Positions 31,321-44,199 of a stretch of 64,000 bases of DNA are shown one piece after another. The stretch comes from Rhizophagus clarus (Eukaryota > Glomeromycota > Glomeromycetes > Glomerales > Glomeraceae). Position 1 is the first letter of the stretch. Every line of letters starts with the position of its first letter. The notes beneath the pieces were generated by a model, which saw nothing but the letters and a program-made list of their open reading frames with translations, was not told where the DNA came from and did not search any database. Position numbers and translations under genes: made by a program. The stretch lies in NCBI GenBank assembly GCA_015698045.1, contig BLAL01000239.1, forward strand, positions 806,001 to 870,000, read 5' to 3'.

Positions 31321-34300
31321 ATAAAAACTACAGTCAGAACTCGATATAATGAACCCTTCGTCCCTTCGCCGTTCAAGTGATATTGGTCGTTATACCAAAT
31401 GTTGTATAACTCAATTCATTCATCGAAACCTATCGCGGCTGGTTTACAAATATGACTTCAGTATATTTATATTAATATCGGCATATCGTGATAGATTTTA
31501 TTATAAGTGGATTTGGACGAGCAAAAATCGATCGTTATATTGTGTATACATTAAGATCAATTATTAAATTTATATATTTTATTAATATTCTAAGAGCTTG
31601 TACTTTGTAATCCTTAAAAAAAAAGAATGACGATATTGTTGCGACCTTTTTTTTTTACATTTCGATCATCATTTCAGGCTAAAAATAAATCTCTTACAAT
31701 TAATTCGTGTCGGTGCGAATAACTCCATAAAAATCTTTTAAAACAGTGGAGCTAAAATATTACACACGTGTTTAATTCTCATTACAATTTATTCTCAGCT
31801 AAAAATTTTATTTGTTAAATTTTAAAAACCTTCGTGCCTCGGCGCATTGCTAATACAGTATAAATTTCATATTGATGTTTCTTGAGATTTCGTAGGATAT
31901 AGATTCGGATAAATTGGAGAATAAATGATTCAGGTTTATAATATTATTTATCGTTTATGTGCAAAAGAATAAGATAATCATCATAAATTTCAATTTGAAA
32001 TGGATTTTGGTAAAAAGTTCTCGAAATCCATAGATGATAAGTTTAATATATTTTTTTTATAAAAAGTGCTGGAACGATTAAAAGTTCATGTAAAAATATT
32101 AAATCATACTGATACAAAAGAATATTAAAAATGGGTTACTTTGGTGCTTTTTATTATAAAAAATCTGTAATACGAACAATGCTCTATCCTTTACGTGGAA
32201 ATTTTAATTTCGGGTTACCAAGCCTTGCAGCGACCATTTGCCGTTAACAATGTATGTCATTATTACGTCAGTTAATTGGAACTAAAGTCACACCAAATTT
32301 ATATAGCACTGCTGATCATAGAATAGTTTCATATCATATATCATTATCAGTCAGCGGTCATGTCAGATCACTTGTCGATCATTAATTAAAATAATTTTGT
32401 GTAACCATAATTGAATATTTCATCATGTAGCTAAAAAAGAATTTTTTTAATACAACGCTTATACAAATTAAGTAAATTAATAGTTCGTCATGTGTATTAT
32501 AAATTTTTATCATCATTTCCTCTTTAGTAATATTTTTTTTTTTTTGCATTTACAAGAAAGTTCGTCTCAAAAATGAAGTTTTCCTCCAGATGCAACTTAA
32601 AAGTAGATGTAAAATACAATTTAAATAACAAAAATATATGTAATTTTACGAGAAGAAAAAGATTTACTAAGTTAAAAAAGGCAGTTATTTAGGTAGTTTT
32701 TGTGTAAACCGCAAAAAGTCAATTTTTATAATAAAAAAAAAAATTTTTGATTTCAATAAAACTTTTAGCAAAAGCTTTTTTTAACTTGTAATTGTCTCAT
32801 TTCTAGCTATAATTTGGCGAAATAAACAACTTTTGTTAAGCTTAGAAGGGTGATTATTATGTCAGATTTTTTGTTATTTGTAAATTTTGTTAAAGTTTTT
32901 TAATTAAAACATTAATAAAAAATCTTTTTATCTATTAAAACAATACTATTGGGTCTATTTGGGTGTTATAAGTGGATTTTTGGTCGAAAAACTAGTTAAA
33001 TATAATGTTTTTTTGTTTATTTAAATTAAACCTTTAATGCTTAAACCCTAGCATTATAATAATCATGTAAATTTCTACAACTTATTAGAAAAAAACTAAA
33101 ATTTTTAAATTTTAATTCATTAAACATGAAAATAAAACATAAATTATTTATTTATAGAAAAAATTCTTATTAGCTATTAGGTCTATTTGCTTTGTTAATT
33201 ATAAATAAAGATAATATATTATGGATAAGTAAAATGTTTTTTTATGTTTAAAGTAGCGTTAAAATAAAAGATATTTATATAATATTTAAAAAAAATAAGC
33301 AAAAGAAAGAAGTTAAAAAAATTTTCTTAATATTTTATTAGTTTGCTATATCAAAATAACCATATAATTGACTATCTTCTTTGGCCAGATGCAACCGAAT
33401 AAAGTGAAATTTTTGACTTTTAAAAAGTTTAAAAATATTTTTTAAGTCTTGAACGAACATGTTTACTATTGTTGGAAAAAGTGTTACATTGCATAAATAT
33501 GGTATTACCTTTGACCTGAAAATTTCGATTTTAACGTAATTTGGGCCGGCATTACGAATTTGGCCAGAATTAAGAAAAATTCGGCCAGAATTATGAATTA
33601 TTGATTGGCAAATTTAACCAGATTGAGTAAATTTTAGCCAACTTTAATTATATACGTGTACTATATATTTAAAGAGGATACTGTACCACAAACTTTTTTT
33701 TGCAAATTTTATTGAAAAAAATCTCCCTCTTTTTTTTATGACATGACCAGTGACTGTTATTACGGTACATTTCAAAAATTTTTCGTGTATTTCATGTGAC
33801 TCATACAGAAACTAGTGCTTGCTGCGCGCCACATCACAATTTATCAAAAAAATTTTTTCGCGTTTTCGATGACTCATACAGAAAATAAAATAATATAAAA
33901 GGACCAAAAATTTCTCAACATGTAAAAAAAAAAAAAAAAATTATTTATTTTTTTCCTTTATTATTTTATTTTTTATTCTTTTTTTCTCTATTTTTCTTTG
34001 TTATTATCCTTGTTAATTTTATTATTTTTATACTTTGTCATTATGATAATAATTACGGAACTGACTTTATTTGTAGGATAGTAAAACTCATAGTAAACCA
34101 TTTATGTCTAGCTATACGATATGGTATACCTATTACTTACCATTGATAACGATAGTATATCCTTATTCACCTCACTCTACCATGTAGGTCTTTATCGTGA
34201 ACCTTGTAGAGTGTTGCATAGAGCCTTGAGTATCTTGAGGTGGAGGTACCATGTAGTATGGTACAATGACTAACAATATTTTTGTGTATTATGTAGATAT

Positions 34301-35124
34301 GGACACCCTCTGCGCCACTATTTCAAGACCACCACCCTAGACAGATACTATTGTAAGTGGAAATTTGATCATAGTACTAACACATATTATGCGGGAAATT
34401 TTTTTTTTCCATAAACTTATGATTACCATTTGTCAAAAATATTGTTAAAAACAAATGTAACTTTTTGGAATATTTGATGTAAAAAATTTATTAATATCAT
34501 AAAATAATTTTGGTTGCCATGATGATTAAATGGATGAAGGTAAGAGGGCTGGTACTTGGTAATCACCTTGATTAAAAACAACATCTGAGTCTGACTCCGC
34601 ACTAGTTCATTTGTAATGACATCTTGGCCACAAACAATATATAATTTCTTTACTTTGTACGGAATTTCAATCTCAGTAATTATATATATGTCTTACTGGT
34701 ATGTTAAAACGTTAAAAATTACAAGATATAAAATATATGAAAAATTTTTTTTATCTGTTATATTTAATTTTACACTAAGAATTCTTAATTCTATGATTTC
34801 AAGTAAGTTGGATAACAATGTATGGATAGTAAGTACATTATATGAATAATGTGAAATGTTGTCATCATCGCAAGTCATGAATTCGTGAAGCGAAAAAACA
34901 GATTTGGAATATATAAATGACTTTATCATTTAATCTAAATATTTAGTTGTTAATTCCATGTTTATTCAATTAATTACAAAAAATTAAAACAATACACATA
35001 CTTTCTAACGACATATTTATAAATTTAAAGATACTTGCAGCACAACATATAATTAACCTAACCGTCACACCGTCACATCTAAATTCTATTAGATCTATAT
35101 ATACATATATATTAAGAAAGACAT
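31321..35124. other. Intergenic AT-rich DNA with dispersed repeats
   Basis: 31329-31400 begins 'cagtcagaactcgatataat', resembling pogo/Tigger termini, but no matching right end was found. 32390-32790 is an inverted partner of 46090-46510. 33535-33660 repeats 'ggccagaatta'. 'gactcatacagaaa' occurs twice (about 33799 and 33870). 34080-34340 is slightly less AT-rich, with 'taccatgtag' repeated. No convincing gene. Confidence 0.45.
32390..32790. repeat. Dispersed repeat, inverted relative to 46090-46510
   Basis: Blocks such as 'atttcatcatgtagctaaaa', 'cttatacaaattaagtaaat' and 'ttgatttcaataaaactttt' appear in reverse complement near 46500-46390 and 46200-46090. The 46-kb copy has a MITE-sized insertion between the blocks. 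Confidence 0.65.
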
Positions 35125-35339
35125 AATAAATTCACCCCATCCGACCAATCAACAAAGGCTCTAACCTTACATTTCATGTCTCAAGTGCCTAGGTTATATC
35201 CTTCATGGTCCGCCCATGATTTCAACTCATGTCCGTGATACAATTTGACTAACATGCTATGTCATGGATAAAATACCCGTGTGCTAGTCATTCATAAGGA
35301 AATTCAACATCTCTTATTATTTTCAGTTATAGTTTGTAA

Positions 35340-35745
35340 ATGATAATCCTATTTATCAAGTACGGACATTTATGTCCGTGATATTTGTTGTCAGATGCTC
35401 ATGATGCCTCTTGTCAGATACAGACATTTATGTCTGTGACGTTTGTTATCTGTTGTTCACGATTCTTCTTGCTAGGTACGGACATTTATGTCTGTGATGT
35501 TTGTTGTCAGTGTGCTTGTTGTCAGGTACTGATGATAATTGTTCATGGTGCTTCTTGTCAGATACGGACATTTATGTCCGTGATATTTGTTGTCAGTTAG
35601 GTACAGGTGATGTTTGTTTGTTTATAATATTTCTTGTCAGATATAAGCATTTATGTTCATGATATTTGTTGTCCGTCAGTTACTAATCAGCTCTTGTTTA
35701 TGATATCTTTATTAACAGACATAGACGTTTATGTATATGATGATC
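35340..35745 (+). repeat. Subterminal palindrome array, left TIR of copy 1
   Basis: About six to seven degenerate copies of a unit of roughly 55-60 bp: a perfect 7-bp-arm palindrome CGGACATTTATGTCCG plus 'tgatatttgttgtcag' and 'ttgttcatgatgcttctt'. Likely transposase-binding sites. Confidence 0.8.
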
Positions 35746-36646
35746 TAATTTTTTAGGGGATATGTACCAATGAAAGGTCACATGATAAACGTTGGAGTAG
35801 AACCAATGTGTTAGATTAATAATAATTACCAATATTGTTAAATAATAGTTGTTACCTTTTAATTAAACAATACTAGATTATTTATTGTAAATTTTTAAAA
35901 GACAATTTTATTATATCAATAATTAATAAAATAAAATCTATACAAATAGCAACAGTAAAGTTTCGCAAAAAAACTTTTTAATCAGATCCATCAAAACTAC
36001 AAAAAAAAAACAAAAAAAAAAATAAATAACTATTAATCGATGTTATTGTTAAAAAGAAAAAAAAATGGAGAAATTTCATAAAATTATAGTAAATAAATTA
36101 TGACTTCCTTCTGATCAATATTTGTTTTTGATCTTTATAATATCGGACTACATCTAAATATAATACTTTGTCAGACATGTCACAGTACTTCTTATAAGCT
36201 TGCAAATTTTCAATGCTGTATTGGTCTAATTTCTGTAGTTTTAGTTTTCTATTAATTTTATGAAGTAAAATTTAGTTTATTTTTAAAAATTTCATTCCCT
36301 ATTATTTCTTTTAAATCAAACTCTTTCTAAAGCTTTTTCAACTCATATATTTAATAACAAGTTAAAACGTCAATATATCTTTATTATCGACAATTTTTTT
36401 TTGGAGTTTCCATAATAATAAACAAAAAAGCATTAATTTCATGTTGGTCTTCTGTTAGAATTAAAAATTCAGAACTTTTATAAAAGTAAAAAAATTTTTT
36501 TTTTGTGGTTTTGGTTCCATAATAAGTAATTTTGTATCAATTAAAAACAAAGATTAGCTAATCATAATCAAATAGATTATTATTAAACACATGACTATTT
36601 TTTAATAATTTGCAAAAAATATAAATTATAAACAATTTGACACGTG

Positions 36647-39434
36647 TCTATGTTGTGCCTCAGATGTAAATCCGCGTCAGGTGATAACTGACGCGCGTCA
36701 GATATTAATTAACACCTGACGTGCGTTACTTACCAATTGACAAATGACGTGCGTTAGTTGTCATCTGACGCATGATCTGTTATTTAATAATGGATTATCT
36801 GAACATGTTTTTTTACTTTGTTATTCTCTTCAATTTCTTCCTCTATAACTATTTCAACATTACTTGTATCAACAACCACATATACTGTTATTTTTCTTAA
36901 AGTTAATAAAAGCTTTAATAATCTTATATAGCATAATGGAGTATACTTTTATAAGCAAGGAGACGTTTAAAACCTTACTAAATAATTATCTTAGTAGATT
37001 GCCAGAATGCAAGCAAGATAAGGCTTTAATAAATCTAGACCTTTTAGGAAAAATAAAAGCGGTATTATTAGACCCCAAAAATTTTCATATTTGTGATAAA
37101 AATACTCGAAATTGGGCTACGAAACGCTTTTGCCTTGAAGAAGTAGTTCCTGGAGACTTTAGAGTATTAGTTAAAGCAGATAACAAGCCAGTTCTTGTAG
37201 TGGAGAATATGTATGAAATATTATGCCGAACACATGCTGAAATAGATCAGCATGGAGGACAAAAGCAGCTTTGGAAATCTATTAAAGAAAGATGGAGCTG
37301 GGTGAAGCAAGATTTAGTTGAAAAATTCGTTAATAACTGTAATATTTGTGCTATTCGTAAACCCTCATTTCACCCTTTGGCTGCTAAACCAATTATTGCA
37401 AGAAACTTTTTATCACGAATTCAGGTACATGATTAATTAATAGATTATTTATTTAACTTTTATTTGCATTATATTAATTTAAATTTTATATTAACAGATA
37501 GATTTGATTGATTTATCATATGATCCTGATGGAGAATACAAGTATATTTGCCATATTCGAGATCATTTTACACGTTTTTCATGGGCAAAAGCACTTACTT
37601 CTAAGCGAGCTGTTGAAATAGCTGCATATTTGTTTGATTTTTTCCATTTTTTAGGTTCTCCACCTAAAATACTTCAGTCAGACAATGGAAAAGAATTCAC
37701 TGCTACAATAATAAAAGAATTAATCAGTTTATGGCCAACAGTAAAAATAATTAATGGACGTCCACGCCATCCTCAAAGTCAAGGTCTTGTAGAAAGAGCA
37801 AATGGAATTCTGCAGCAAAAATTGGGAAAGTGGAAAGAGGATACAGGTAGAAATGATTGGTCTTTTGGGCTTCATTCAGTTATTTTATCAATGAATCATT
37901 TATATTGTCATTCTCACAAAAAAACTCCCTATGAGCTTGTATTTGGTGATAAGCCTCATGGAGGTTGTACATTAATTGAAGATCTGTTTAGCAAGGGTAT
38001 TTATGATGAAGAGAATATTCCTGAGACAGTTACAATCAAAGATTTTGAGTATTCAGCTGAAAATTTGGATGATGATATGGTAGATGAACAAGGTAAAGAG
38101 CATATTAAAATATTTTAATTAATCTTTATATTTAGTTATAAAAACTTAATAGACATTCAATATTTTAATGTTATAATTTATTTTAATTTTAAATTTAATT
38201 AAATATTCTAATAAAATTTTCTTATTATATTTATAATACATATTTTAAACTCGTCATTATCAGTTTCTATTCCTTTACCAGCAATTCCTGCTTCTTCTTC
38301 ATCATTCCCTGCACCTTCATTATCAACTTTACCCACTCCTATTTCTTTACCATCAGTCCCTGCACCTTCACCACAAATAATAAAAGATTTAGGTGAAATT
38401 GAAGAAAGAGATGATGATTGTATTAGTATTGATAGTGTTGATACAGTAAAATCAGCACAAATTCAATATGAAACTTATAATGTAAATGATAATGAACATA
38501 CCCCAAAAATTTCACAATATCATCCAATTCCTATTGATCCGGTTCTTATTGACATCACAAATACAGCCATAAGAAGTGAAACAACAATTACAGGTCATGA
38601 TATTTTAAGAGAAGCAGCTCGGAAAAATCTACAATCTTACACAGATAAAATGGTCAACCAGATGAATAAAAAAAAGCGCTCAATTAGCTATGAAGTAGGA
38701 GATTTAGTGAGGATTACAATTCCAAAAATTGATCGTTCTGGTATTGACCATCCTACTCTTCCATGCAAAGTTTTAGATATAACCAAAAATAATCAGTATG
38801 TTTTAGGATCAAAATTTGGAATTATCAATGTGCATTACTCACCAAGAGAAATTGAACCACTTGGTACAATAGACTTTCCTGAGCTTAACAATTTACCTTC
38901 AAACAAGATTTCTGTCAGAGAAGCTGCGCACCTTCAAAGCACTGGACTAGTTACAGGAGCCATTTGCAACTGTAAAAGTAACTGTAATAACAATAAATGT
39001 CGTTGTAAAAAGGTTGGACAAAATTGTGGAAGTAGGTGTCATAGTGGCCGCACATGTCAAAACAAGTGTGAAAATTAGATTTTTTAAGAAAAAATAGCTT
39101 TTTATATTAGGAGTGTTAAATAAAAAAATTGATTTTACAGTGTTACAGAACACTATTATATAATTTTTTTTACAATTTTTTTTACAGTGTTACATACAGA
39201 GTGTTATATAAAAGTATAGTGCAACAAAACATGCAAATATAATGTAAAAATTTAAAAAATTTATTGATCTTTAAAATTACCGGTAATTGCGTCAGTCAAT
39301 AATTAACGCACGTCAGATGACAACTAACGCACGTCATTTGTCAATTGGTAAGTAACGCGCGTCAGGTGTTAATTAATATCTGACGCGCGTCAGTTATCAC
39401 CTGACGCGGATTTACATCTGAGGCACAACATCTA
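36647..39434 (+). mobile_element. Ginger-type DNA transposon, 2780 bp, apparently intact
   Basis: The body is 36651-39430, with 120-bp TIRs starting TGTTGTGCCTCAG (the TGTNR form known for Ginger) and flanking TCTA duplications (36647-36650, 39431-39434). Copy 2 of the host transposon has the empty site at 48953 onward, reading 'acgtgTCTAtatatc', which proves the boundaries. The TIRs hold palindromes CTGACGCGCGTCAG (36688-36701, 39380-39393) and related 'cgtgcgtta' motifs. It encodes one three-exon integrase-like transposase with no visible lesion, so it may be active. GC-rich TIRs contrast with the host DNA. Confidence 0.93.
36936..39078 (+). CDS. Ginger/KRBA2-type DDE integrase transposase, 632 aa
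   Basis: Exons 36936-37424, 37498-38092 and 38264-39078 (1899 nt); introns 73 and 171 bp, GT..AG, frame kept. An HHCC zinc site (H100, H106, C135, C138) precedes the catalytic core: IDLIDLSYDPDGEY (Asp at about 168), LQSDNGKEF (D225) and SQGLVERANG (E262), so 36 residues lie between the last two. A Pro/Ser-rich linker begins at 362, an SH3-like KKRSISYEVGDLVRITIPK follows, and the tail has nine cysteines (596-630, CNCKSNC..CRCKKVGQNC..CHSGRTC). That tail is what I recall from KRBA2-like integrases. The protein would cut and join the element ends in the nucleus. An in-frame ATG at 36864 would add 24 hydrophobic residues; I prefer 36936. Confidence 0.9.
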
Positions 39435-41097
39435 TATATCATATTGATATGAATAATTAATTTAATATGCAACAATACTTTGTGTAATTTGTGCATAATT
39501 TTATTGTAATATGTCCTTTTTGTTTACATCTAATTAAAAGCATAATAAATATTCTTTGCATTGTTTTAACTATTTAAAAAATTCATATTCGCGTATTAAT
39601 GATAATATTTTGCAAATCACTGATCAGTTTGGCAAAAAATAAAAATTTTAATTTTTTTTTTTTTAGATAGTAACGATCATAGATTTAATCAACCAAACCT
39701 AAAAAATTTGTTGATCAACTCGTATTGTGTTTATATTCTAATTGTAATTTGATTTTGCTTATCATCAAAAAAAACTTGACGGACGTACAAAATGCTGTTT
39801 ATATCAATATTTTGAATTTAAAAGAAAAATAAATAATAAAAATATATGTATTGAATAAAAAAAAAAAGAAGGAATTAAAAAGTTAACATGTAAATTTTTT
39901 TTCTTAATTTTATTATAATTTAAAATAATCAAAGAAATAAAAAATTCGTGAAAATTAAAACATCATTATAAAAACGAAACCAAAAATTTTCATTTATTAT
40001 TTTAATCTATAAAAAATTTTAATGTTGTATGCTGCTATCAAGTCCTATAATCTTATATTACTATCTTCTTTTATTATGATTAATAATATGACAAATGATT
40101 GTTCATATAGTTGTTAACAACGCACCTTGTTTTAATTATGACAATATTGCTACATAAAATGCTTGGATTGTAAACCAAAGTTATTCTATTGCTTAATTAT
40201 TTTCATAATAAAATTAATTTATTTCATTATTCTATACATTTTGATAATTACCAGTTCAATTCATTCAATTTAAATGAAATTAAACTGTTACAATTACAGT
40301 ATATGTGATGAACAAGATGTTAACAATTTGCCTAAAAAGTATACATTTATTTTAGTTATTTTAAATTACTCAAGTGAAAATAATTCAACTACTATTATAA
40401 CTTTGATGGAAACTTTCAATTCAGGAGATTAAAAGTTCAGAAAATAGTTACGATTTATGAAAATAGACTTGTAACTTGTTAATGATAGATCTATAATTTC
40501 AAAGGATTTTTTTTAAAAAATTGTGTATCTAGTCATATTATAATAATAAATTACAATTATTTATTAACTGAGAATTAACTATTTATTTATTATATTAAGT
40601 AACTAGGTAAATAGGAACTGTTGGAGCGTCTGTGTTATAATCACAAGATTATTTTTTATTGCTGCTCAAAACTCAATTGGTCAATACATAGCAGATATAT
40701 CATTTTTTATCTTCTTTTAAAAATGATTAATAGAAAAGAAAAAGTAATCACAAAGGAATAGATACAAGAATTTCACCCAACAGCAATTATGAAAATATTG
40801 CTGGAAGTTTTTCAGCAAGGTTAAGTGATATAGAAAAACCTCTTCAATAATTTATAGAACTATAACATTAATAACATGAAGGATGATATAAACATAAATA
40901 ACTAATAATAATATATATTATAGTAAATATTAAGATATATTATCGTTATAAGCAAGTTAAATAACTGGTAAGCAAGCAAATACCATGGATGATTATAAGC
41001 AAGCCAAATAACTGAAAGTATATGTCATAAACATAACAGATAAATGTCTAGTATGTCAGAAATATCATATGCAATTAACGATAACAAATAAAAGTAA
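39435..41097. other. Interior of long-TIR transposon copy 1, right half
   Basis: AT-rich and non-coding. Matches 48953-49196 and 58883-60280 of copy 2 almost throughout, which shows where the 9.7-kb insertion of copy 2 lies. A short palindrome 'atattgctggaag'/'cagcaatt' occurs near 40785-40815. Confidence 0.7.
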
Positions 41098-41531
41098 GAA
41101 GTATAATGAGCAACTGATGACAAATATCACAGACATCACCTGACAAGAAGCATCATGAGCAACAGACAACAAACGTCACGGGTATAAATGTCTGTATCTG
41201 TCAAGAGACATCATGAGCAACTGACAACAAATATCACGGACATAAATGTCCGTACTTGATATGAGACAAACATCACGGACATAAATGTCCGTATTTGATA
41301 TGAGACAAATATAACGGACATAAATGTCCGTACCTGATAAGTAGGATTATCGGATGTTGAATTTACTTACGAATGACTAATGTATGGGCACTTTATCCAT
41401 GACATAGCATGCAAGTCAGGGTATATCACAGACATTAGTTGAACCCATGGGCGGACCATGAAGGATATAACCTAGGCACTTGAGACATGAAATGTAAGGT
41501 TAGAGTCTTTGTTGATCGGTCGGATGGGGTG
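41098..41531 (-). repeat. Right TIR of copy 1 with palindrome array
   Basis: Inverted counterpart of 35133-35745. Contains at least four 'cggacataaatgtccg' palindromes and the terminal ~180 bp ending GGTCGGATGGGGTG at 41531. The base after it (41532 onward) is spacer. Confidence 0.85.
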
Positions 41532-41951
41532 TAGGAGCACTAAGTATGTAGTAAAAAAGGAAAAATATGAAATTAAATTATTTAATATGTATTAATATCT
41601 GATATAGCTAATAATTTCTTAATGATTTTACGTGTTTATAATTATAGTTTTTAATTACAATATGTATCGATTGTTGTACAAAATAGCGTCACAAGGATAA
41701 AATAGTCCGCAATAAAATAATCATGATTTTGACCTTATTTTAACGTGTCTTTTCTAGATTGAAAAATATTTATTTCATTTTTATTTAACACATATGTTAC
41801 GCTTAGCAAAGATATTTACGATTTTTAGTCACCATATCAATTTAAAATCGACCGACATTTAATAATTGGCTAATTTTGATCATTAAAATGTGTAATGTCC
41901 TGAAAAGATTGTATGTGAAATTTTTCAAATTTTTCTTTTCTTTCTTTTTTC

Positions 41952-42007
41952 AATAATAATAATAATAATAATAATAATAATTATTATTATTATTATTATT
42001 ATTATTA
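41952..42007. repeat. (AAT)n/(ATT)n perfect palindrome
   Basis: About nine AAT triplets run directly into about nine ATT triplets, giving a hairpin- or cruciform-capable palindrome of roughly 54 bp. Confidence 0.85.
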
Positions 42008-42405
42008 CTTATCAAATTCACTCTTTGCAAGAACAATTAATTATTTGGTAGCTATAATTATAGTGCGAAATATACTATTTCGGCATTTCGTAATAATTTT
42101 CTGGTTAAAAAAGTATAAAACAAATTGTATAATATAATTTATTTTGATTTTCGAGCGGAAAAGAGAATTGTGGAGTATTTTTTATTTAATTATGGTACTT
42201 TGGTACGATATTATGTATAATTAATTATTAAGCCTTAAATTTTTACAGGTACGATAACTGTTTATAGATCGTAATGTATCATACGTAGAATTTAATCATC
42301 ATAAAATCTCATACGAAATTATTCTGTACGTGAGGCATTTTTGTTTTTTATCAAAATTACCATCTAATTTAGATGTAATCTACTTTTTTACAGAAAGAGT
42401 ATTCA

Positions 42406-42576
42406 TCAATTTTTTTGTTCTTGTTTTTCTTGATCATAAACAGATTCATCATTATTAATAGATCTACTTTCTAAACTTTCTAAAGAAGAAGAATCTTCAC
42501 CTTCATCTTTATCATTAACGGTTAGAGAATGTTGTTCAGGAAAAGGATTTTGGGATTTTTTTTCATCATTATTTTC
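42406..42576 (-). pseudogene. Acidic C-terminal coding scrap
   Basis: The minus frame reads ENNDEKKSQNPFPEQHSLTV, NDKDEGEDSSSLESLESRSI and NNDESVYDQEKQEQKN, then a stop. Acidic, Ser-rich and with good codon variety in AT-rich surroundings, so likely the tail of a once-coding exon. No start or acceptor is clear at the right side, where a poly-A run intervenes. Family unknown. Confidence 0.35.
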
Positions 42577-43009
42577 TTTTTTTTTTTACAATTTTAAAAT
42601 TATGATTGGTTAACACTTGGCGATTAACGTGACTCAGACGCAGATAGTACTTTGTAAAATTTACTGTTGATTAATTTATAATTCAAATTCTTTATTAAAT
42701 TTCTACTAGTAATAATAAAATATAGTTAAAATAAGAAATATAACAAATCATTTTATTTAATTTTGAAATCATATGTTAGCTAACGATTTCGACTAGGGTT
42801 GTACAGCTACTATCATAAAAAACAAAAAAGAAGCTTTGCCATTTTTTCTTTGATTCAACATATAAATCTTGATCTTAATTTTAAGTCGTATAAGGCGGTG
42901 TGTCTCCACAATTTTAACCGTAATAGAATCTTAAATTCATCCTACATGAAAAGAACTAAACACGAGTTAGCATGGCTCATTCACTTCAGGCACCCAAATG
43001 ATATGTAAA

Positions 43010-43375
43010 CAGTGACCATCTGGACAAGTGGTCGTATACCATAACCCAACTACCTTAGGGATAAGCATACACCTCAGGAGTGATCATAAAGATATCCTTC
43101 ACCACCATCTATAACCATCAGATCCTTCGCAAAACTTAAAGGGCACTTGGCAGACAACTACTATATAATCAAGACGGTGGATTTGAACCTGATGACTCAT
43201 ACTCAGGTACCATAAATGGTTCCACTTTCGAAGATATATAACCTTGGGGAGGGTTCTCGTACGATGGGCCCCAGTCATCTATTCACAACCCTTTAAAGTC
43301 ATTCGTCAGCCCTCATAAACCCCCGCACGTTGCTTTCGCGGTGTGCAGTCGGAAATCTATGGACGATACTAGTAA
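43010..43375. other. GC-richer island of unknown nature
   Basis: Composition rises to roughly 45% GC in a ~22% GC setting. No frame stays open. On the minus strand GGTTCAAATCC (43189-43179) matches a Pol III B-box, so a SINE or tRNA-derived relic is possible; no cloverleaf could be folded. A decayed coding relic is the alternative. Confidence 0.35.
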
Positions 43376-44199
43376 GTAAACTTACTTTGTAATAAATTTT
43401 GGATCCAAAGTTGTCCTTAACGTTTCGTTACTTTCCGTTACATTCTGTAAAGTGATTCCATTCTAAGAAGGATTTTTTTTTAGAGAAGAAATTGTGAGAA
43501 GTTAATTTGTGACGATTTGAGAAAGTTTGAGGGTGTATATATATAATTTGTGAAAACCTTTCTGGACTAACAATGAAATGTCATGGCGTAAAAACATTAA
43601 TTAAAAATGACTAATATGATTTACATCTTTATAAAGGATGAATTACTGTTACGCAATTTTCCAGTCATACGGTTGACTGTACTTGACAAACTACTGGATT
43701 TGTGATAATGATTCACTATTATCCTCAATACGAGACTAACAATAATTAAAATTTATTATTTTTTGATTATTTTCAAACACAAAAACGCGTGTCTTGACGT
43801 GTTAAGGTTAAATATAACGTGATCATTATGCTTTTTTACTTATGATGAGTGTATATACTTAATTGTGACATGTGGAGAACATCTGAGATGAGTCATTGTT
43901 GCACATTTTTCGGTCATAATATATTTGACAGTGGTTATGTGATAATGATTCAATTATTTTTAAATTTCAATACACGTAAAATGTATTTCTGATGTATACA
44001 GTGAAGTTGGTAAAACGTAATCCAAGACGCGGGTAATGATTTTACAGTACTTTGCGATGTTAAAATTATTAATGTACTATATACAGCAATTAAAAAAAGG
44101 TGAAATTACATAAATATTAATTTAGAACCAAAATCGTTCAGTCTTAATTATTTAACAATATTTTCATCGTCATTATAATAATAAATATTACAAATTATA

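Larger units (their letters stand above)
35133..41531 (+). mobile_element. Long-TIR non-autonomous transposon, copy 1
   Basis: TIRs of roughly 450-600 bp (35133-about 35745 and about 41098-41531) begin CACCCCATCCGACC. Without the inserted Ginger element (36651-39430 plus one TCTA) it is about 3.6 kb. The internal DNA (35750-36640, 39435-41095) is AT-rich with no sustained frames. The same internal sequence in the same order is found in copy 2. Superfamily unresolved; the 8-bp duplication would suit hAT, P or Merlin types. Confidence 0.8.

Noticed and set aside
31329-31570. pogo/Tigger MITE
   Set aside because: The left end resembles a pogo terminus, but no matching right end or TA duplication was found.
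43160-43200. tRNA gene suggested by the B-box match
   Set aside because: No acceptor, D or anticodon arms could be folded around it on either strand.
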